Shown piece after piece: positions 27,021-36,203 of a DNA stretch of 64,000 nt. The notes under the pieces are model-generated. The model saw only the letters and a list, made by a program, of their open reading frames with translations. It ran no database searches and was not told where the DNA came from. The DNA lies in NCBI RefSeq assembly GCF_000155675.2, contig NC_020911.1:2222501-2286500 (forward strand). Reading direction: 5' to 3'. How positions within the stretch are numbered: the stretch's first letter is position 1; every line of letters begins with the position of its first letter. This DNA comes from Octadecabacter antarcticus 307. Its GTDB lineage: Bacteria > Pseudomonadota > Alphaproteobacteria > Rhodobacterales > Rhodobacteraceae. Position numbers and translations under genes: made by a program.

Positions 27021-28121
27021 ATGTTGAAAGATCAAGTGGTGCGTGTCGTTGGGGCCATGTCGGGCACGTCGCTGGACGGTGTCGATGCGGCCGAAATTGT
27101 GACGGACGGCCATGCGTTTATCGAGTTTGGCGAAAGTGCGTTTCGCCCCTACACAAAAGCCCAAGTTGCCGTGTTGCGCGCCGCACTTGGAAAATGGCCG
27201 GAAGACGACATCGCCGAAGCCTGCGAGTTGATTGAGACGGTTCACGCACAAGTCTTGAGCGGCTTTGGCGATGCCGATTTGGTCGGCTTTCACGGGCAGA
27301 CGTTGGCCCATGATCCAAAGGGGCGGGGCACGCATCAGGCGGGTGACGGCAGCGTTTTGGCCGATGTCTCAGGTAAAACCGTGGTCTGGGATTTTCGCAG
27401 TGCGGATGTGCAAATGGGCGGCGAGGGTGCGCCACTGGCACCGTTTTATCACTTTGCGCTGGCCAAAAAGATGGGTGCGTTTGAACCTGTTGCCATTCTA
27501 AACTTGGGTGGTGTTGGCAACCTCACGTGGATCGATCCCAGTCTGCCCTTGCCGCAAAGCGATGGGGCGTTACTGGCGTTTGATACTGGGCCAGCCAACG
27601 CACCGATCAATGATTTGATGCAGGCGCGATTGGGGCAGTCGTTTGATCTGGATGGGAAATTGGCCGCCTTGGGAACAGTTGATCACCGAATTATTGACCA
27701 GTTCTTGCAGCATCCGTTTTTCTTTCGGATGCCGCCGAAATCGCTGGATCGCGATGCATTTATTGGACTTACCAACGCGGTTTCAGACCTGTCGGACGCG
27801 GACGCTGCAGCAACTTTGACCATGGCCTGTGCCACCTCGGTGGCGCAAGGTTTGCAGGGCTGCCCAAGCCCGCCGTCGCGCATGTTTGTAACGGGCGGTG
27901 GACGCAGTAACCCTACGCTTATGGGGATGATCGCAGATGCCTGCGCCGTTCCCGTAGCCCCAATTGAGGACGCAGGGTTTGACGGCGACATGCTGGAAGC
28001 GCAGGCGTTTGCCTACCTCGCAGTGCGCGTCGCCAAAGGGTTGCCAACCAGCGCATCGGGCACCACGGGCGTGCGCGCTGCAATTGGCGGTGGCACCGTT
28101 TCGCGCCCGTCGAAAGATTAG
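27021..28121 (+). CDS. anmK: Anhydro-N-acetylmuramic acid kinase
   Basis: AnmK phosphorylates and opens anhydro-MurNAc released during peptidoglycan turnover, giving MurNAc-6-phosphate for recycling. The ATG at 27021 (GGGGAAGAGC upstream) gives 366 residues. The ASKHA-fold phosphate loop [18 protein letters not shown] opens the protein. [24 protein letters not shown] and [13 protein letters not shown] are the conserved nucleotide and sugar contacts, and [13 protein letters not shown] is the adenine loop. It is divergent from tyrS, 63 bp away, an arrangement common in Rhodobacterales. Confidence 0.96.
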   Translation: MLKDQVVRVVGAMSGTSLDGVDAAEIVTDGHAFIEFGESAFRPYTKAQVAVLRAALGKWPEDDIAEACELIETVHAQVLSGFGDADLVGFHGQTLAHDPKGRGTHQAGDGSVLADVSGKTVVWDFRSADVQMGGEGAPLAPFYHFALAKKMGAFEPVAILNLGGVGNLTWIDPSLPLPQSDGALLAFDTGPANAPINDLMQARLGQSFDLDGKLAALGTVDHRIIDQFLQHPFFFRMPPKSLDRDAFIGLTNAVSDLSDADAAATLTMACATSVAQGLQGCPSPPSRMFVTGGGRSNPTLMGMIADACAVPVAPIEDAGFDGDMLEAQAFAYLAVRVAKGLPTSASGTTGVRAAIGGGTVSRPSKD

Positions 28122-28301
28122 GTATTTGAGAACCAAAGAAGTCGGAAGAAAAACTCTGCGCCAGAGGATCGCTAGGCGTCTTGGCACAGAGTCTTCTTCG
28201 GTTACGGCCATCGGCTCCACAGCCTGTACCGCTCACACAGGATGCAATGTTAAGGTTAATTACGTCTTACTTTCTTCCCGCTTCTTTGGTTCTTAAATAC
28301 C
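28121..28301. repeat. Element with 31-bp imperfect inverted repeats
   Basis: The arms 28121-28151 and 28271-28301 are reverse complements with three mismatches. Each starts GGTATTT and contains AGAACCAAAGAAG, with a spacer of about 119 bp. The element begins at the anmK stop codon and ends beside the mttB-like terminator hairpin. It has the form of a miniature inverted-repeat element; a bidirectional 3'-end structure is the alternative. Confidence 0.7.
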
Positions 28302-28302
28302 C

Positions 28303-28336
28303 AAATCCACCTTCCCTCAGGCGGGAAGGTGGATTT
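28303..28336 (-). terminator. Hairpin at the 3' end of the mttB-like gene
   Basis: AATCCACCTTCCC and GGGAAGGTGGATT form a 13-bp stem. It overlaps the last codons of the methyltransferase gene and could serve both convergent genes. Confidence 0.65.
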
Positions 28337-29906
28337 TGAAACGTGCGCGGATGGTCGCGTCCAATTCTGGATCAAACCGCGCGGCGGACCGTCTGGCCAA
28401 GATAGCATCTTTGCGTGCAATGGTTTGCTCGATCAGGTTGGGGCGGTCTTTTTCTGCCCATTCTTTCGGGCTCATCCGGTTGCCGAGCGCTGGATAGACG
28501 CAATCGCGTTCCATATGGCTGAGGGTTCGATCGGTGCCGAGGTAATGACCCACTGCCGGCTTTTCTGGGCGGCCCATGCACACTTCGCGCATTTGATCCA
28601 AAGCCAGGGTTTCGTCGTCCACTTCGATGCCACGTACACAGCGCAGGGCTTGGCCGATCAGATCATCGCTGAGGATCAGGCTTTCGTGGCAAAAGCCGAG
28701 CAAAGAGGCGTGCATACCTGCGGCCTCATAGACCATGTTTAGCCCGCTCAGGCCCGCCATGACGGCGGAACACATCTGTTCCCATCCGGCTTGCATGTCG
28801 GGCATTTTTGAATCGCTTGCCCCACCAACGGCCCCACCTGGAACGCCGTAGAATGCATGCATTTGGGCGCAACCGGAGCTTAACAGTGCCTGTTCGCCGG
28901 AACCGACTGTCATCGCGCCGGTGCGCAAATCCAACCCGAAAGGCCAAGTCCCGAACACTGCCGGATGACCGGGGACCATTGCATTGACGTAGACAACCCC
29001 TGCGAGGCATTCGGCCACGGCCTGCACGATCGCGCCGGCAATGGTGGAGGGCGCAGTTGCCCCCGACATGCCAGCAGACAACAGCAAGATCGGCATGCCA
29101 CCACGGATACAAATCTCCATCGCTTCGCAGGATTCGGTCGCGAATTTCATTGGTGGAACGACGAAACAGTTGGACATCGACACAAACGGGCGTTTCCGAT
29201 ATTTCGATTCGCCGCCAGCGATGGCGTAAGCCAATTGAAGACATTCGGCGGCATGGCTTGGGTCAGAGATAGACGTACCGATGTGTTTGGTCGTGCCTGC
29301 ACAGCAGGCGTAGATCGTGTTGAGATCCATTTCGAGGTTGTCAGCAATATCGCGTGCCACCATCGGGCGTTGCAGGAAGTGAACGTTATCTAGCGTGTCA
29401 GTGATCCGCGCGGCGTCGTGCAGGTCTTGCAACGTGCTTTCGCGGAAATTGTTACCCGCCACATCGACCATATTCACCGCAGCGCCAGCGGTGCCGTAAT
29501 GCACACGTTGCCCGCTCAGATCGAGGTCATGGACAGGGTCCCGGCCACACAGGGTCAGGTCCTTGCAAGATATCGCAAGCATGTCTTCGACCAAGGCACG
29601 CGGAAAACGGATGCGCCCATCATCCCCGAGAATGGCCCCTGCGCCCGTCAGGATTTGGACGCCCGATGGCGGCGCGTCCGCGAGGCCGATGGTTTCCAGC
29701 GCGGTCAGCGCGGCCTCATGAATTTTCAGGACATCTGCATCTGAAAGGGGTTTATATTTGCCCCCCGTCATGCCCGCTCGCACGGGGCGCATGGCGTCAG
29801 ATAGTTTAGAAGAACGCGCTGCGTGACGGGCGGCGCGGCCACCACTACGGCTGGCACGGCCTTGGGTATTAGTTGGGGCAGGGCGGTTTGGGGTTTCGTC
29901 GTTCAT
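28317..29906 (-). CDS. MttB-family (trimethylamine methyltransferase-like) corrinoid methyltransferase
   Basis: The 529-residue protein belongs to the MttB superfamily, whose members transfer a methyl group from methylated amines or betaines to a corrinoid protein. The N-terminus is low-complexity and basic (SRSGGRAARHAARSS). The TIM barrel follows, with HYGTAGAAVNMVDVAGNNF, LQRPMVARDIADNLEMDLN and FGTWPFGLDLRTGAMTVGSG. There is no in-frame TAG, so it is the non-pyrrolysine type that demethylates quaternary amines such as glycine betaine in other bacteria. No corrinoid protein gene lies next to it, so the partner must be elsewhere. Substrate assignment is inference. Confidence 0.88.
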   Translation of the reverse strand: MNDETPNRPAPTNTQGRASRSGGRAARHAARSSKLSDAMRPVRAGMTGGKYKPLSDADVLKIHEAALTALETIGLADAPPSGVQILTGAGAILGDDGRIRFPRALVEDMLAISCKDLTLCGRDPVHDLDLSGQRVHYGTAGAAVNMVDVAGNNFRESTLQDLHDAARITDTLDNVHFLQRPMVARDIADNLEMDLNTIYACCAGTTKHIGTSISDPSHAAECLQLAYAIAGGESKYRKRPFVSMSNCFVVPPMKFATESCEAMEICIRGGMPILLLSAGMSGATAPSTIAGAIVQAVAECLAGVVYVNAMVPGHPAVFGTWPFGLDLRTGAMTVGSGEQALLSSGCAQMHAFYGVPGGAVGGASDSKMPDMQAGWEQMCSAVMAGLSGLNMVYEAAGMHASLLGFCHESLILSDDLIGQALRCVRGIEVDDETLALDQMREVCMGRPEKPAVGHYLGTDRTLSHMERDCVYPALGNRMSPKEWAEKDRPNLIEQTIARKDAILARRSAARFDPELDATIRARFKIHLPA

Positions 29907-30331
29907 GTGTTTGGCCTTTGTCTGTAGGGAAATTGGGTTCTCTACAGCGCAGCGGGCCGCCCACGGGCCGCGCGACCACGCCGCGCACCGATCGTCAGGT
30001 TGACGCGGACAGCATGAGTTGTTGCGGTTATGGTTTTTTGATCCATGTCCAGATGGTGAGACGTCACACCCTTACAATCTATCGTCTTTGCGACGTTTGG
30101 TCGTTTTTGAACCAATTCAAATTGGATCATGCACAAGTTTGTGATGGGGACCGGATGGGCGCAGCTTGGCCTATGCCTGCGCCAGTTTCGGGCGAAACCC
30201 AGCTTATTGTGCCATGTAATTTCTGAAGTGGTGGCAACCAGAATCTAGAAGCGATTTTAGGGTGAAGAGTACTGCGTGCATTTCGTGTGCAGCTTATCCA
30301 AAAAATAAAATTAAAGAGAAGGAAGCCTACA
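29907..30331. other. Non-coding region between mttB-like and porin-like genes
   Basis: A short minus-strand frame here (MDQKTITATTHAVRVNLTIG, ending 29943) is arginine-rich at its end and could be a decayed piece, but I cannot support it as a gene. A dyad CCAATT-CA-AATTGG lies at about 30112-30125. Nothing else is recognisable. Confidence 0.35.
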
Positions 30332-30934
30332 ATGTCTAAAATGTTTTTCGCGGCAACAACGACTGCACTGACCATGAGCGTTGCGAGCGCATCGTTTGCT
30401 GGCAACCTTTCGGAGCCGATCATCGCTCCGTCCCCAGCCGCAATGGCCGCCCCTGTTTATAGTACCGGAACCGATTGGACGGGTTTTTACGTCGGCGGAT
30501 CGCTTGGTTATGCCGAAGGCAGTGAAGACGACAGTACAGTTTTTGAGGACGACGGCGCGACATATGGCATCCACGCCGGTTACGATTACGATTTCGGTAA
30601 CTTTGTACTGGGTGCTGAATTGGAACTGTCCGGCTTCGATGTATCGGACGGCGGAAATGACATAGACAGTGTTTCGCGCGCGAAATTGCGTGCCGGTTAT
30701 GACGCAGGTGCCTTTTTGCCGTATTTGACGGTTGGTGTTGCTTCGTTGGATATCGGCGGCGGACTTGATGCCAACGATACAGGTTCGTTCTACGGTGTTG
30801 GCATGGATTACATGCTCAACGATCGTATCCGCCTTGGTGGTGAAGTGTTGCAGCACGAGTTTGGTAACTTCGACAACACAGGTCTGGACTTTGAGGCGAC
30901 AACGGCATCCGTGCGCGTTGCGTTCCAGTTCTAA
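30332..30934 (+). CDS. Outer-membrane beta-barrel protein (OmpA/Omp25-like)
   Basis: From the ATG at 30332 (AGAAGGAAGC upstream) the precursor has 200 residues with a cleavable signal ending ASASFAGN. The mature part shows alternating beta strands: TDWTGFYVGGSLGYAEG, YGIHAGYDYDFGNFVLGAEL, AKLRAGYDAGAFLPYLTVGV and a C-terminal strand ending VRVAFQF with the terminal aromatic residue that targets BamA. It is an eight-stranded barrel of the Omp25/RopB type. It is monocistronic with its own terminator. Confidence 0.9.
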   Translation: MSKMFFAATTTALTMSVASASFAGNLSEPIIAPSPAAMAAPVYSTGTDWTGFYVGGSLGYAEGSEDDSTVFEDDGATYGIHAGYDYDFGNFVLGAELELSGFDVSDGGNDIDSVSRAKLRAGYDAGAFLPYLTVGVASLDIGGGLDANDTGSFYGVGMDYMLNDRIRLGGEVLQHEFGNFDNTGLDFEATTASVRVAFQF

Positions 30935-30958
30935 ACTGATCTTACGATTACGACCATG

Positions 30959-30998
30959 CGGCGCGGCGGGCTAAATTTGGGCCGTCGCGCCGTAGCTT
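30959..30998 (+). terminator. Terminator of the outer-membrane protein gene
   Basis: GGCGCGGCGGGC pairs imperfectly with GGGCCGTCGCGCC around a TAAATTT loop and GTAGCTTTTT follows. Confidence 0.65.
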
Positions 30999-31058
30999 TT
31001 TCGGGGGGGATTTGTGCCGATTGGCAGCGCTGCGGAACTAGGCAGACTTTGCCGCAGC

Positions 31059-31871
31059 TTAAGTCAGCAACGCATCGATTGTATCGCCCGATATGGACAG
31101 CCCGAGACGCGAAAAGCTGCCGTCTTTGGGGCCGTTGCCGAACATTTCAGCGGCGGCGTCGTACAAAACACGGTGGGTGGCCCGTGCCAATGCGGACCCG
31201 AGCGAAAGCCGTGCAGCCCCCATGGTCGCAAAGGACCGCTGGGTTTCGGCTGTGTAAATCGGCCCCGCAACAAGGACATTCACAGGGGCAGTGACAGCAG
31301 CGCAAATCCGCGCCACGTCTAGCGTGGTTTTTGGGATCGGCGCATAAAGACAATCAGCGCCTGCGGCTTCAAACCCTTGCAGGCGGGAGATGGCTTCTTC
31401 GATGTCGTAAGCACCAGTCATAATGCCGTCTGCACGCGCCGTGAGTACAAAGTCATTTGGCAAAGCGCGCGCAGCTGCGGCGGCGGCCTTTATGCGCTCA
31501 ATCGCGAAGGCGCGCGCGTAGGCGTCGGGACTGGGCAGCTTGATATCTTCGATGCAGATGCCCACAAGACCTGCTTCGCCTGCCAGCCGGACGGTTTCAG
31601 CGACAGTATCAGGATCATCGCCCCAGCCGTTTTCAAAATCACCTTGAACGGGCAAACCCGTGGCAGCAACAAGGTCTTCGGCATGGGCCAATGCCTCATC
31701 GCGGGACACGCCAAGGCCGTCTGGACGCCCGAATGTGAAAGCATGTGCGGCAGATGACGTCGCAATGGCCTGCGCGCCCATGGATTTCAGCACCCGCGCT
31801 GAGCCGATGTCCCACGCATTGGCGAGAATGAAGGGATCGCCGGGTTTGTGAAGGTTGCGGAACGTGGTCAT
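31059..31871 (-). CDS. Isocitrate lyase / PEP mutase family protein
   Basis: The 270-residue TIM-barrel protein has NAWDIGSARVLKSMGAQAIA, the metal/substrate loop QGDFENGWGDDPDTVAETVR, GICIEDIKLPSP and VLTARADGIM. These define the superfamily that includes carboxyvinyl-carboxyphosphonate mutase and 2-methylisocitrate lyase. The KKCGH loop of true isocitrate/methylisocitrate lyases is missing, so the reaction is probably a C-C or P-C lyase/hydrolase step on an oxo acid. It is a single gene. Confidence 0.85.
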   Translation of the reverse strand: MTTFRNLHKPGDPFILANAWDIGSARVLKSMGAQAIATSSAAHAFTFGRPDGLGVSRDEALAHAEDLVAATGLPVQGDFENGWGDDPDTVAETVRLAGEAGLVGICIEDIKLPSPDAYARAFAIERIKAAAAAARALPNDFVLTARADGIMTGAYDIEEAISRLQGFEAAGADCLYAPIPKTTLDVARICAAVTAPVNVLVAGPIYTAETQRSFATMGAARLSLGSALARATHRVLYDAAAEMFGNGPKDGSFSRLGLSISGDTIDALLT

Positions 31872-32030
31872 GGCTGGTCCTTAGTGGTTTCAAATTTGGC
31901 TGCGCAAATCCGATCAAGTGGCGTCGTTCATTGTGCGCCATTGGTTCAAGCCCGATGGACGACGCCTCCCGCTTTTCAGACTCCCCCAGGATATTCTTGA
32001 GACAAAGTCAGGGCACAAGAAAGGCTGTGT

Positions 32031-33203
32031 TTAAGCGGCTTTGGTGGTGGCGAAATCGAGCAGGGTTTGTAATGCGGATTTGTAGGTTTCGTCGTCGATG
32101 GTCATGGCAACGCGGATGTGGCCTGCGGCAGCGACGCCGAAGCTTTCGCCCGGCATGGTGGCGATGGCGTGGGTGTCGAGTAGGTCATTGGCGAAGGCAC
32201 TCCCCGTCAAACCCGTCGCGCGGATGTCGAGCATTGCATACATTGCGCCTTGGATTGGGCTGCCTTTGACGATGTTTTGTGTGGCCAGCAAAGTTTCTGT
32301 GATCTGGCGACGACGCGCGAAGGGGGCGGAGATTTCAGCCTCAAGCGCTTCGCCTTGGCCCAGTGCAAATTCGGCGGCGTCTTGGATATAGCCTGCGACG
32401 CCGTAGGTCGTATGGGTCGCAAGGTTGATGAGATGTTCAATGACTTTAGTCGGGGCACAGATCCAGCCGACACGGCTTCCAGTCATTGCGTGGCTTTTGG
32501 ACATTGACCCGACGACCAATGTGCGTTCCGCCATGTCGGGCAGCGCGCGAGGACTGATGTGATCGCCGTCCCACAGTTGCGTATCATAGACTTCGTCGGA
32601 AATCAGCCACAGGTCATGTTCAATGCAGGTGGTCGCAATTTCTTGCAATGTGGCGTGAGAATAGACAGCGCCCGTTGGATTGTTGGGGGTGTTGATCATA
32701 ATGCTTGCGGCACCTTTGGCATGGCGTGCGATGTCAGAGGCGCGGGGTTGAAAGCCGTTGTCAGGATATGCTGGTATAGCCTTTGGCGTCGCGCCGATCC
32801 CACGGATCGTTCCGGGATAGGTGGCGTAGTAGGGATCAATATAAAGCGCGACATCGCCTTCGTCGCAAACGGCTGTGTGGGCTGCAAACAGGGCTGCTTG
32901 CCCGCCGGGGGTGATCAGGATGTTGTCCGGTGTTGTCGCCACGCCCGTGCGCGTCTGAATGCGGGTTGCGACGGCCTGGCGCAAGGCCTCGGTGCCGGGG
33001 ACTGCGGCGTATCCTGTGTGCCCGTCCTTCGCGCTTGCGTGCATCGCATCCAGAATACTTGGGTGCGTGCGAATGTCATGTTCCCCGATCGTCAGTTCGA
33101 TGACGGGTTGACCTGCGGCTTTCAGGGCGCGGGCGCGGTAAAAGACCTCCCAGCCATCAGAGCCGCCGGGTGTGAGATGTGTGATGCGATGTGATAATTT
33201 CAT
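32031..33203 (-). CDS. Class I/II PLP aminotransferase
   Basis: The ATG at 33203 gives 390 residues of fold-type I aminotransferase. GGQAALFAAHTAVCDEGDVA forms the PLP cradle. NTPNNPTGAVYSH and LISDEVYDTQLW hold the Asn/Asp/Tyr contacts, and VGSMSKSHAMTGSRVGW holds the Schiff-base lysine (SKSHAM) and the phosphate-binding Arg. It resembles aspartate/aromatic-type transaminases. It follows the soxR gene on the same strand by 31 bp and may be transcribed with it. Confidence 0.9.
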   Translation of the reverse strand: MKLSHRITHLTPGGSDGWEVFYRARALKAAGQPVIELTIGEHDIRTHPSILDAMHASAKDGHTGYAAVPGTEALRQAVATRIQTRTGVATTPDNILITPGGQAALFAAHTAVCDEGDVALYIDPYYATYPGTIRGIGATPKAIPAYPDNGFQPRASDIARHAKGAASIMINTPNNPTGAVYSHATLQEIATTCIEHDLWLISDEVYDTQLWDGDHISPRALPDMAERTLVVGSMSKSHAMTGSRVGWICAPTKVIEHLINLATHTTYGVAGYIQDAAEFALGQGEALEAEISAPFARRRQITETLLATQNIVKGSPIQGAMYAMLDIRATGLTGSAFANDLLDTHAIATMPGESFGVAAAGHIRVAMTIDDETYKSALQTLLDFATTKAA

Positions 33204-33234
33204 GTTCGCACGTGACCAGTGGCGCTGGTCGGTG

Positions 33235-33678
33235 TCAATCCAGAAGAATGCGTGGTCCGGTGCCTTTGTGCCCCAAGGTATCCGCCGGATTATACAGTGC
33301 GCAGGCATCAAGGCTGAGGCACCCACAACCGATGCAACCGTCGAGCTTGTCGCGCAGCGCTTCCAGCTGGGTGATGCGCGCCGTGATGTCAACACGCATC
33401 GCGGTCGAAATACGGGCCCAATCGGATTTGCTGGGGGCTTTATGGGTGGGCAGATGTGCCATGTGGCCAGCAATGTCGGCCAGTGAAAACCCCAACCGCT
33501 GGGCGATCATGGCAAATGACAACCGTCGCAGGTCTGCCTTGTCATAGCGGCGATGCCCGCCTGCGTTGCGCAGAGGATGCACAATGCCGTGGGTTTCGTA
33601 AAACCGGATCGCCGAGACGGCAAGGCCGGTACGATCCGCGAGGTCCCCGATAGTCAGTCCGTTTGTTGGGCGGGCCAT
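33235..33678 (-). CDS. soxR: Redox-sensitive MerR-family activator
   Basis: SoxR senses redox-cycling compounds through a [2Fe-2S] cluster. The ATG at 33678 gives 147 residues. The MerR helix-turn-helix is LTIGDLADRTGLAVSAIRFY, followed by HRRYDKADLRRLSFAMIAQR, a dimerising coiled coil and the cluster motif CIGCGCLSLDAC with four cysteines. A near-perfect sox box lies directly upstream in the gap shared with the VOC protein gene. That gene is therefore the probable target, or SoxR autoregulates. Confidence 0.95.
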   Translation of the reverse strand: MARPTNGLTIGDLADRTGLAVSAIRFYETHGIVHPLRNAGGHRRYDKADLRRLSFAMIAQRLGFSLADIAGHMAHLPTHKAPSKSDWARISTAMRVDITARITQLEALRDKLDGCIGCGCLSLDACALYNPADTLGHKGTGPRILLD

Positions 33679-33693
33679 GAAAATAATCCTTGA

Positions 33694-33711
33694 TCTCAAG
33701 TGCACTTGAGA
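33694..33711. promoter_or_regulatory. SoxR operator (sox box)
   Basis: TCTCAAGTGCACTTGAGA is an 18-bp perfect palindrome. It matches the known sox box core CTCAAGT-N2-ACTTGAG. It sits between soxR (start 33678) and the divergent VOC gene (start 33753), inside the probable -35/-10 spacer. Confidence 0.85.
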
Positions 33712-33752
33712 AATTACACAGGATGCAGGACCAACCCACAAGGAAAAAATAA

Positions 33753-34136
33753 ATGGCCCATCTTGAACACGTAAACGTCACCGTCGTTGACCCTGACGCG
33801 AGTGCGGCAATGCTGATCGATCTTTTCGGCTGGCATCGGCGCTGGTCTGGCGGTGCGATTGGCGCGGGGCGATCTGTGCACGTGGGCGGCGAGGGGTTTT
33901 ACCTTGCTTTGTATACGGGTCCCGACGGTGTCCCGTTAGAAGCGGCGCACACCAGTTACCGCGAAAAGGCGGGTCTGAACCACATCGGCGTTGTCGTGGA
34001 TGATTTGGACAGGGTTGAGGCCGCTGTGAAGGCCAAGGGGTATAACACGCACAGCCATGCGGATTATGAGCCGGGCCATCGTTTTTATTTCTGCGAGGAA
34101 AACGGAATCGAAATCGAGGTCGTCAGTTATGACTGA
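33753..34136 (+). CDS. VOC-family (glyoxalase/bleomycin resistance-like) protein
   Basis: The 127-residue protein has two beta-alpha-beta-beta-beta units: AHLEHVNVTVVDPDASAAML with a metal-ligand His, and GLNHIGVVVDDLDRVEAAVK, ending HRFYFCEENGIEIEVVSYD with the final conserved Glu. The AAGGAAAAA leader is near-ideal. Its promoter contains the sox box, so it probably detoxifies or sequesters a redox-active compound or reactive electrophile under SoxR control. Confidence 0.88.
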   Translation: MAHLEHVNVTVVDPDASAAMLIDLFGWHRRWSGGAIGAGRSVHVGGEGFYLALYTGPDGVPLEAAHTSYREKAGLNHIGVVVDDLDRVEAAVKAKGYNTHSHADYEPGHRFYFCEENGIEIEVVSYD

Positions 34137-34630
34137 AATGCCTGCGTGAAATCTGGCGGGGCCGCGCTGGCGCTTTGGCATAGGCGCAAGACAAACGCCG
34201 CCTGAGCGCAGGGAACTGCGCAGCGGTCTTGTGTCGTGCGATGTTTCACAAGAAGGCGGGCCCGCCGATGGTGACGTGGTCCGGCGCAGGCCCTTACTGG
34301 GCAGACCTGCGCGATCTGTAATGCCGTGGGTCTGCACCCGGTTGCTTGCCCCCAAGCGTGGGTGGTCCGTGACCCGTGACCTGTGTCAATTGGATATCCA
34401 AGGGCGGTTTTAGGGCAGCAGTGTTAAACGTTCGTAAGGGGGGCGCGCGCTGCGCAGTTGATTTGCGCAACGCACGAGGGTATGCACGCCGCATGAAGAG
34501 CATTTGCATCATTGCGTGTATTATTTCCTGCTAACTTAAGTCGCGGGCTGCTTTTTCACGTTTCGATCCATCGCTGAACTTGCTAGGTCCGCGGGCAACA
34601 CCTGCGCTAAAGCATATTCGAGGTTCAACG
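34137..34630. other. Non-coding region before cysS
   Basis: About 490 bp, rich in GC dyads in its first half and AT-richer near cysS. I find no gene, remnant or RNA that I can support. A possible RBS is lacking, so the cysS start rests on homology. Confidence 0.4.
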
Positions 34631-36076
34631 ATGGCGATCAAACTGTACAACACAAAGGTCCGCAAAAAGGTCGAGTTTAGCCCGATCGACCATAAAGACG
34701 TGCGCATGTATGTCTGTGGGCCGACCGTTTATGACCGCGCCCATCTGGGCAATGCGCGTCCGGTCATTGTGTTCGACACGCTGTTCCGGCTGCTGCGCCA
34801 CACCTATGGCGCGGACCATGTCACTTATGTGCGCAATTTCACCGACGTCGATGATAAAATCAACGCCACCGCATTTGCGCGCCAGCAGGCGGGGGCTGCG
34901 GGTACGTTGGAAGACCTGATTGCCGAGCGGTCGAGCGAGACGATTGGCTGGTATCTTGAGGACATGGCCGCCGTGGGCGCGCTGGAGCCGTCAGCCATGC
35001 CGCGTGCGACGCAATACATCGCGCAGATGATCACAATGATTGAGGATTTGATTGCCAAGGGTCACGCATACGAGGCCGAGGGTCATGCGTTGTTCCGTGT
35101 GCGGTCCTACACCGAATATGGCGCGCTGTCGGGCCGCTCTGTTGACGATATGATCGCAGGGGCGCGGGTCGAAGTGGCGCCCTACAAAGAAGATCCGATG
35201 GATTTTGTGTTGTGGAAACCATCAAGCGACGTTCAGCCCGGTTGGGACAGTCCGTGGGGTCGTGGACGTCCGGGCTGGCATATCGAATGTTCGGCCATGG
35301 CGCTGGACCTGCTGGGTGGTGAATTCGATATTCACGGCGGCGGCAACGATTTGCAATTTCCGCACCATGAAAACGAGATCGCGCAATCGACCTGTGCGGG
35401 CCACGGGTTCGCCAACGTCTGGATGCACAACGAAATGTTGCAGGTCGAGGGCAGGAAGATGTCCAAGTCCTTGGGCAACTTTTTCACTGTGCGTGATTTG
35501 TTGGAGCAGGGTGTACCGGGGGAGGTGATCCGGTTTGTGATGCTGAGCACGCATTACCGCAAGCCGATGGATTGGACCGCAGCCAAGGTTCAGTTTGCTG
35601 AAAAAACTCTGATTGGTTGGCGGACCGCGACAATGGAGTTAACGCCGACAGCAGCCCCCGACTTCACAGCGGATAAGGAAATATTGGCGGCGCTTTCCGA
35701 TGATCTGAATACTCACCTAATGATCTCTAAGTTGAACGCGTTAAGGCCGAAGCCACAAATGCTCTTGGACAATGCGCGATTTGTTGGGTTTCTTTCTGAT
35801 GAATTTAGAGCTGCCCGAGAAGTTCACGGGCTTCCGAGCGGTCAATACTCTGATTTCGACAATATTGACCTAAACGCGCCTATTCATCTGCATCTATTAA
35901 ACGACAAAATCACAGAGATTCGAGCGACTGCTTTGCAAACCAAAAATTTCTCGGCCCTAGACGAGATCAAAAATAAGGCAGCGGAAGCTGGAATCGAGGT
36001 TCGCATGTCAAAAGTCGGCGTTGAATTAATTCCGAACGCGAATTTTGACTCCTCCAAATTGGAGGGTCTCCTATGA
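34631..36076 (+). CDS. cysS: Cysteinyl-tRNA synthetase with compositionally foreign C-terminal third
   Basis: CysRS charges tRNA-Cys. The ATG at 34631 gives 481 residues. Zinc and HIGH motifs are in [19 protein letters not shown], then [20 protein letters not shown] and HHENEIAQS, and [14 protein letters not shown] is the KMSKS loop. Up to about residue 335 the codons are GC-rich and Rhodobacterales-like. From about 35640 the sequence is clearly AT-richer (TTA, AAT, ATT codons), and the helical and anticodon domain ([40 protein letters not shown]) differs from what I expect in this order. A recombination that swapped the C-terminal part is likely. The frame is intact and the gene presumably functional. 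Confidence 0.93.
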   Translation: MAIKLYNTKVRKKVEFSPIDHKDVRMYVCGPTVYDRAHLGNARPVIVFDTLFRLLRHTYGADHVTYVRNFTDVDDKINATAFARQQAGAAGTLEDLIAERSSETIGWYLEDMAAVGALEPSAMPRATQYIAQMITMIEDLIAKGHAYEAEGHALFRVRSYTEYGALSGRSVDDMIAGARVEVAPYKEDPMDFVLWKPSSDVQPGWDSPWGRGRPGWHIECSAMALDLLGGEFDIHGGGNDLQFPHHENEIAQSTCAGHGFANVWMHNEMLQVEGRKMSKSLGNFFTVRDLLEQGVPGEVIRFVMLSTHYRKPMDWTAAKVQFAEKTLIGWRTATMELTPTAAPDFTADKEILAALSDDLNTHLMISKLNALRPKPQMLLDNARFVGFLSDEFRAAREVHGLPSGQYSDFDNIDLNAPIHLHLLNDKITEIRATALQTKNFSALDEIKNKAAEAGIEVRMSKVGVELIPNANFDSSKLEGLL

Positions 36077-36203
36077 TCTGCGATCAGCGCCTGCGGCGGG
36101 CGGGGGGCGCGCCTTCGGCGCTTAAGACAGTGAAGGGGGCGCTGCCCCGCGCTATGCGCTCCCCGGGATATTTTAAAAGCAAAGACATGCAGGAGTGGTG
36201 CTG

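Noticed and set aside
28317..29906. Pyrrolysine-containing MttB
   Set aside because: There is no in-frame amber codon in the gene.
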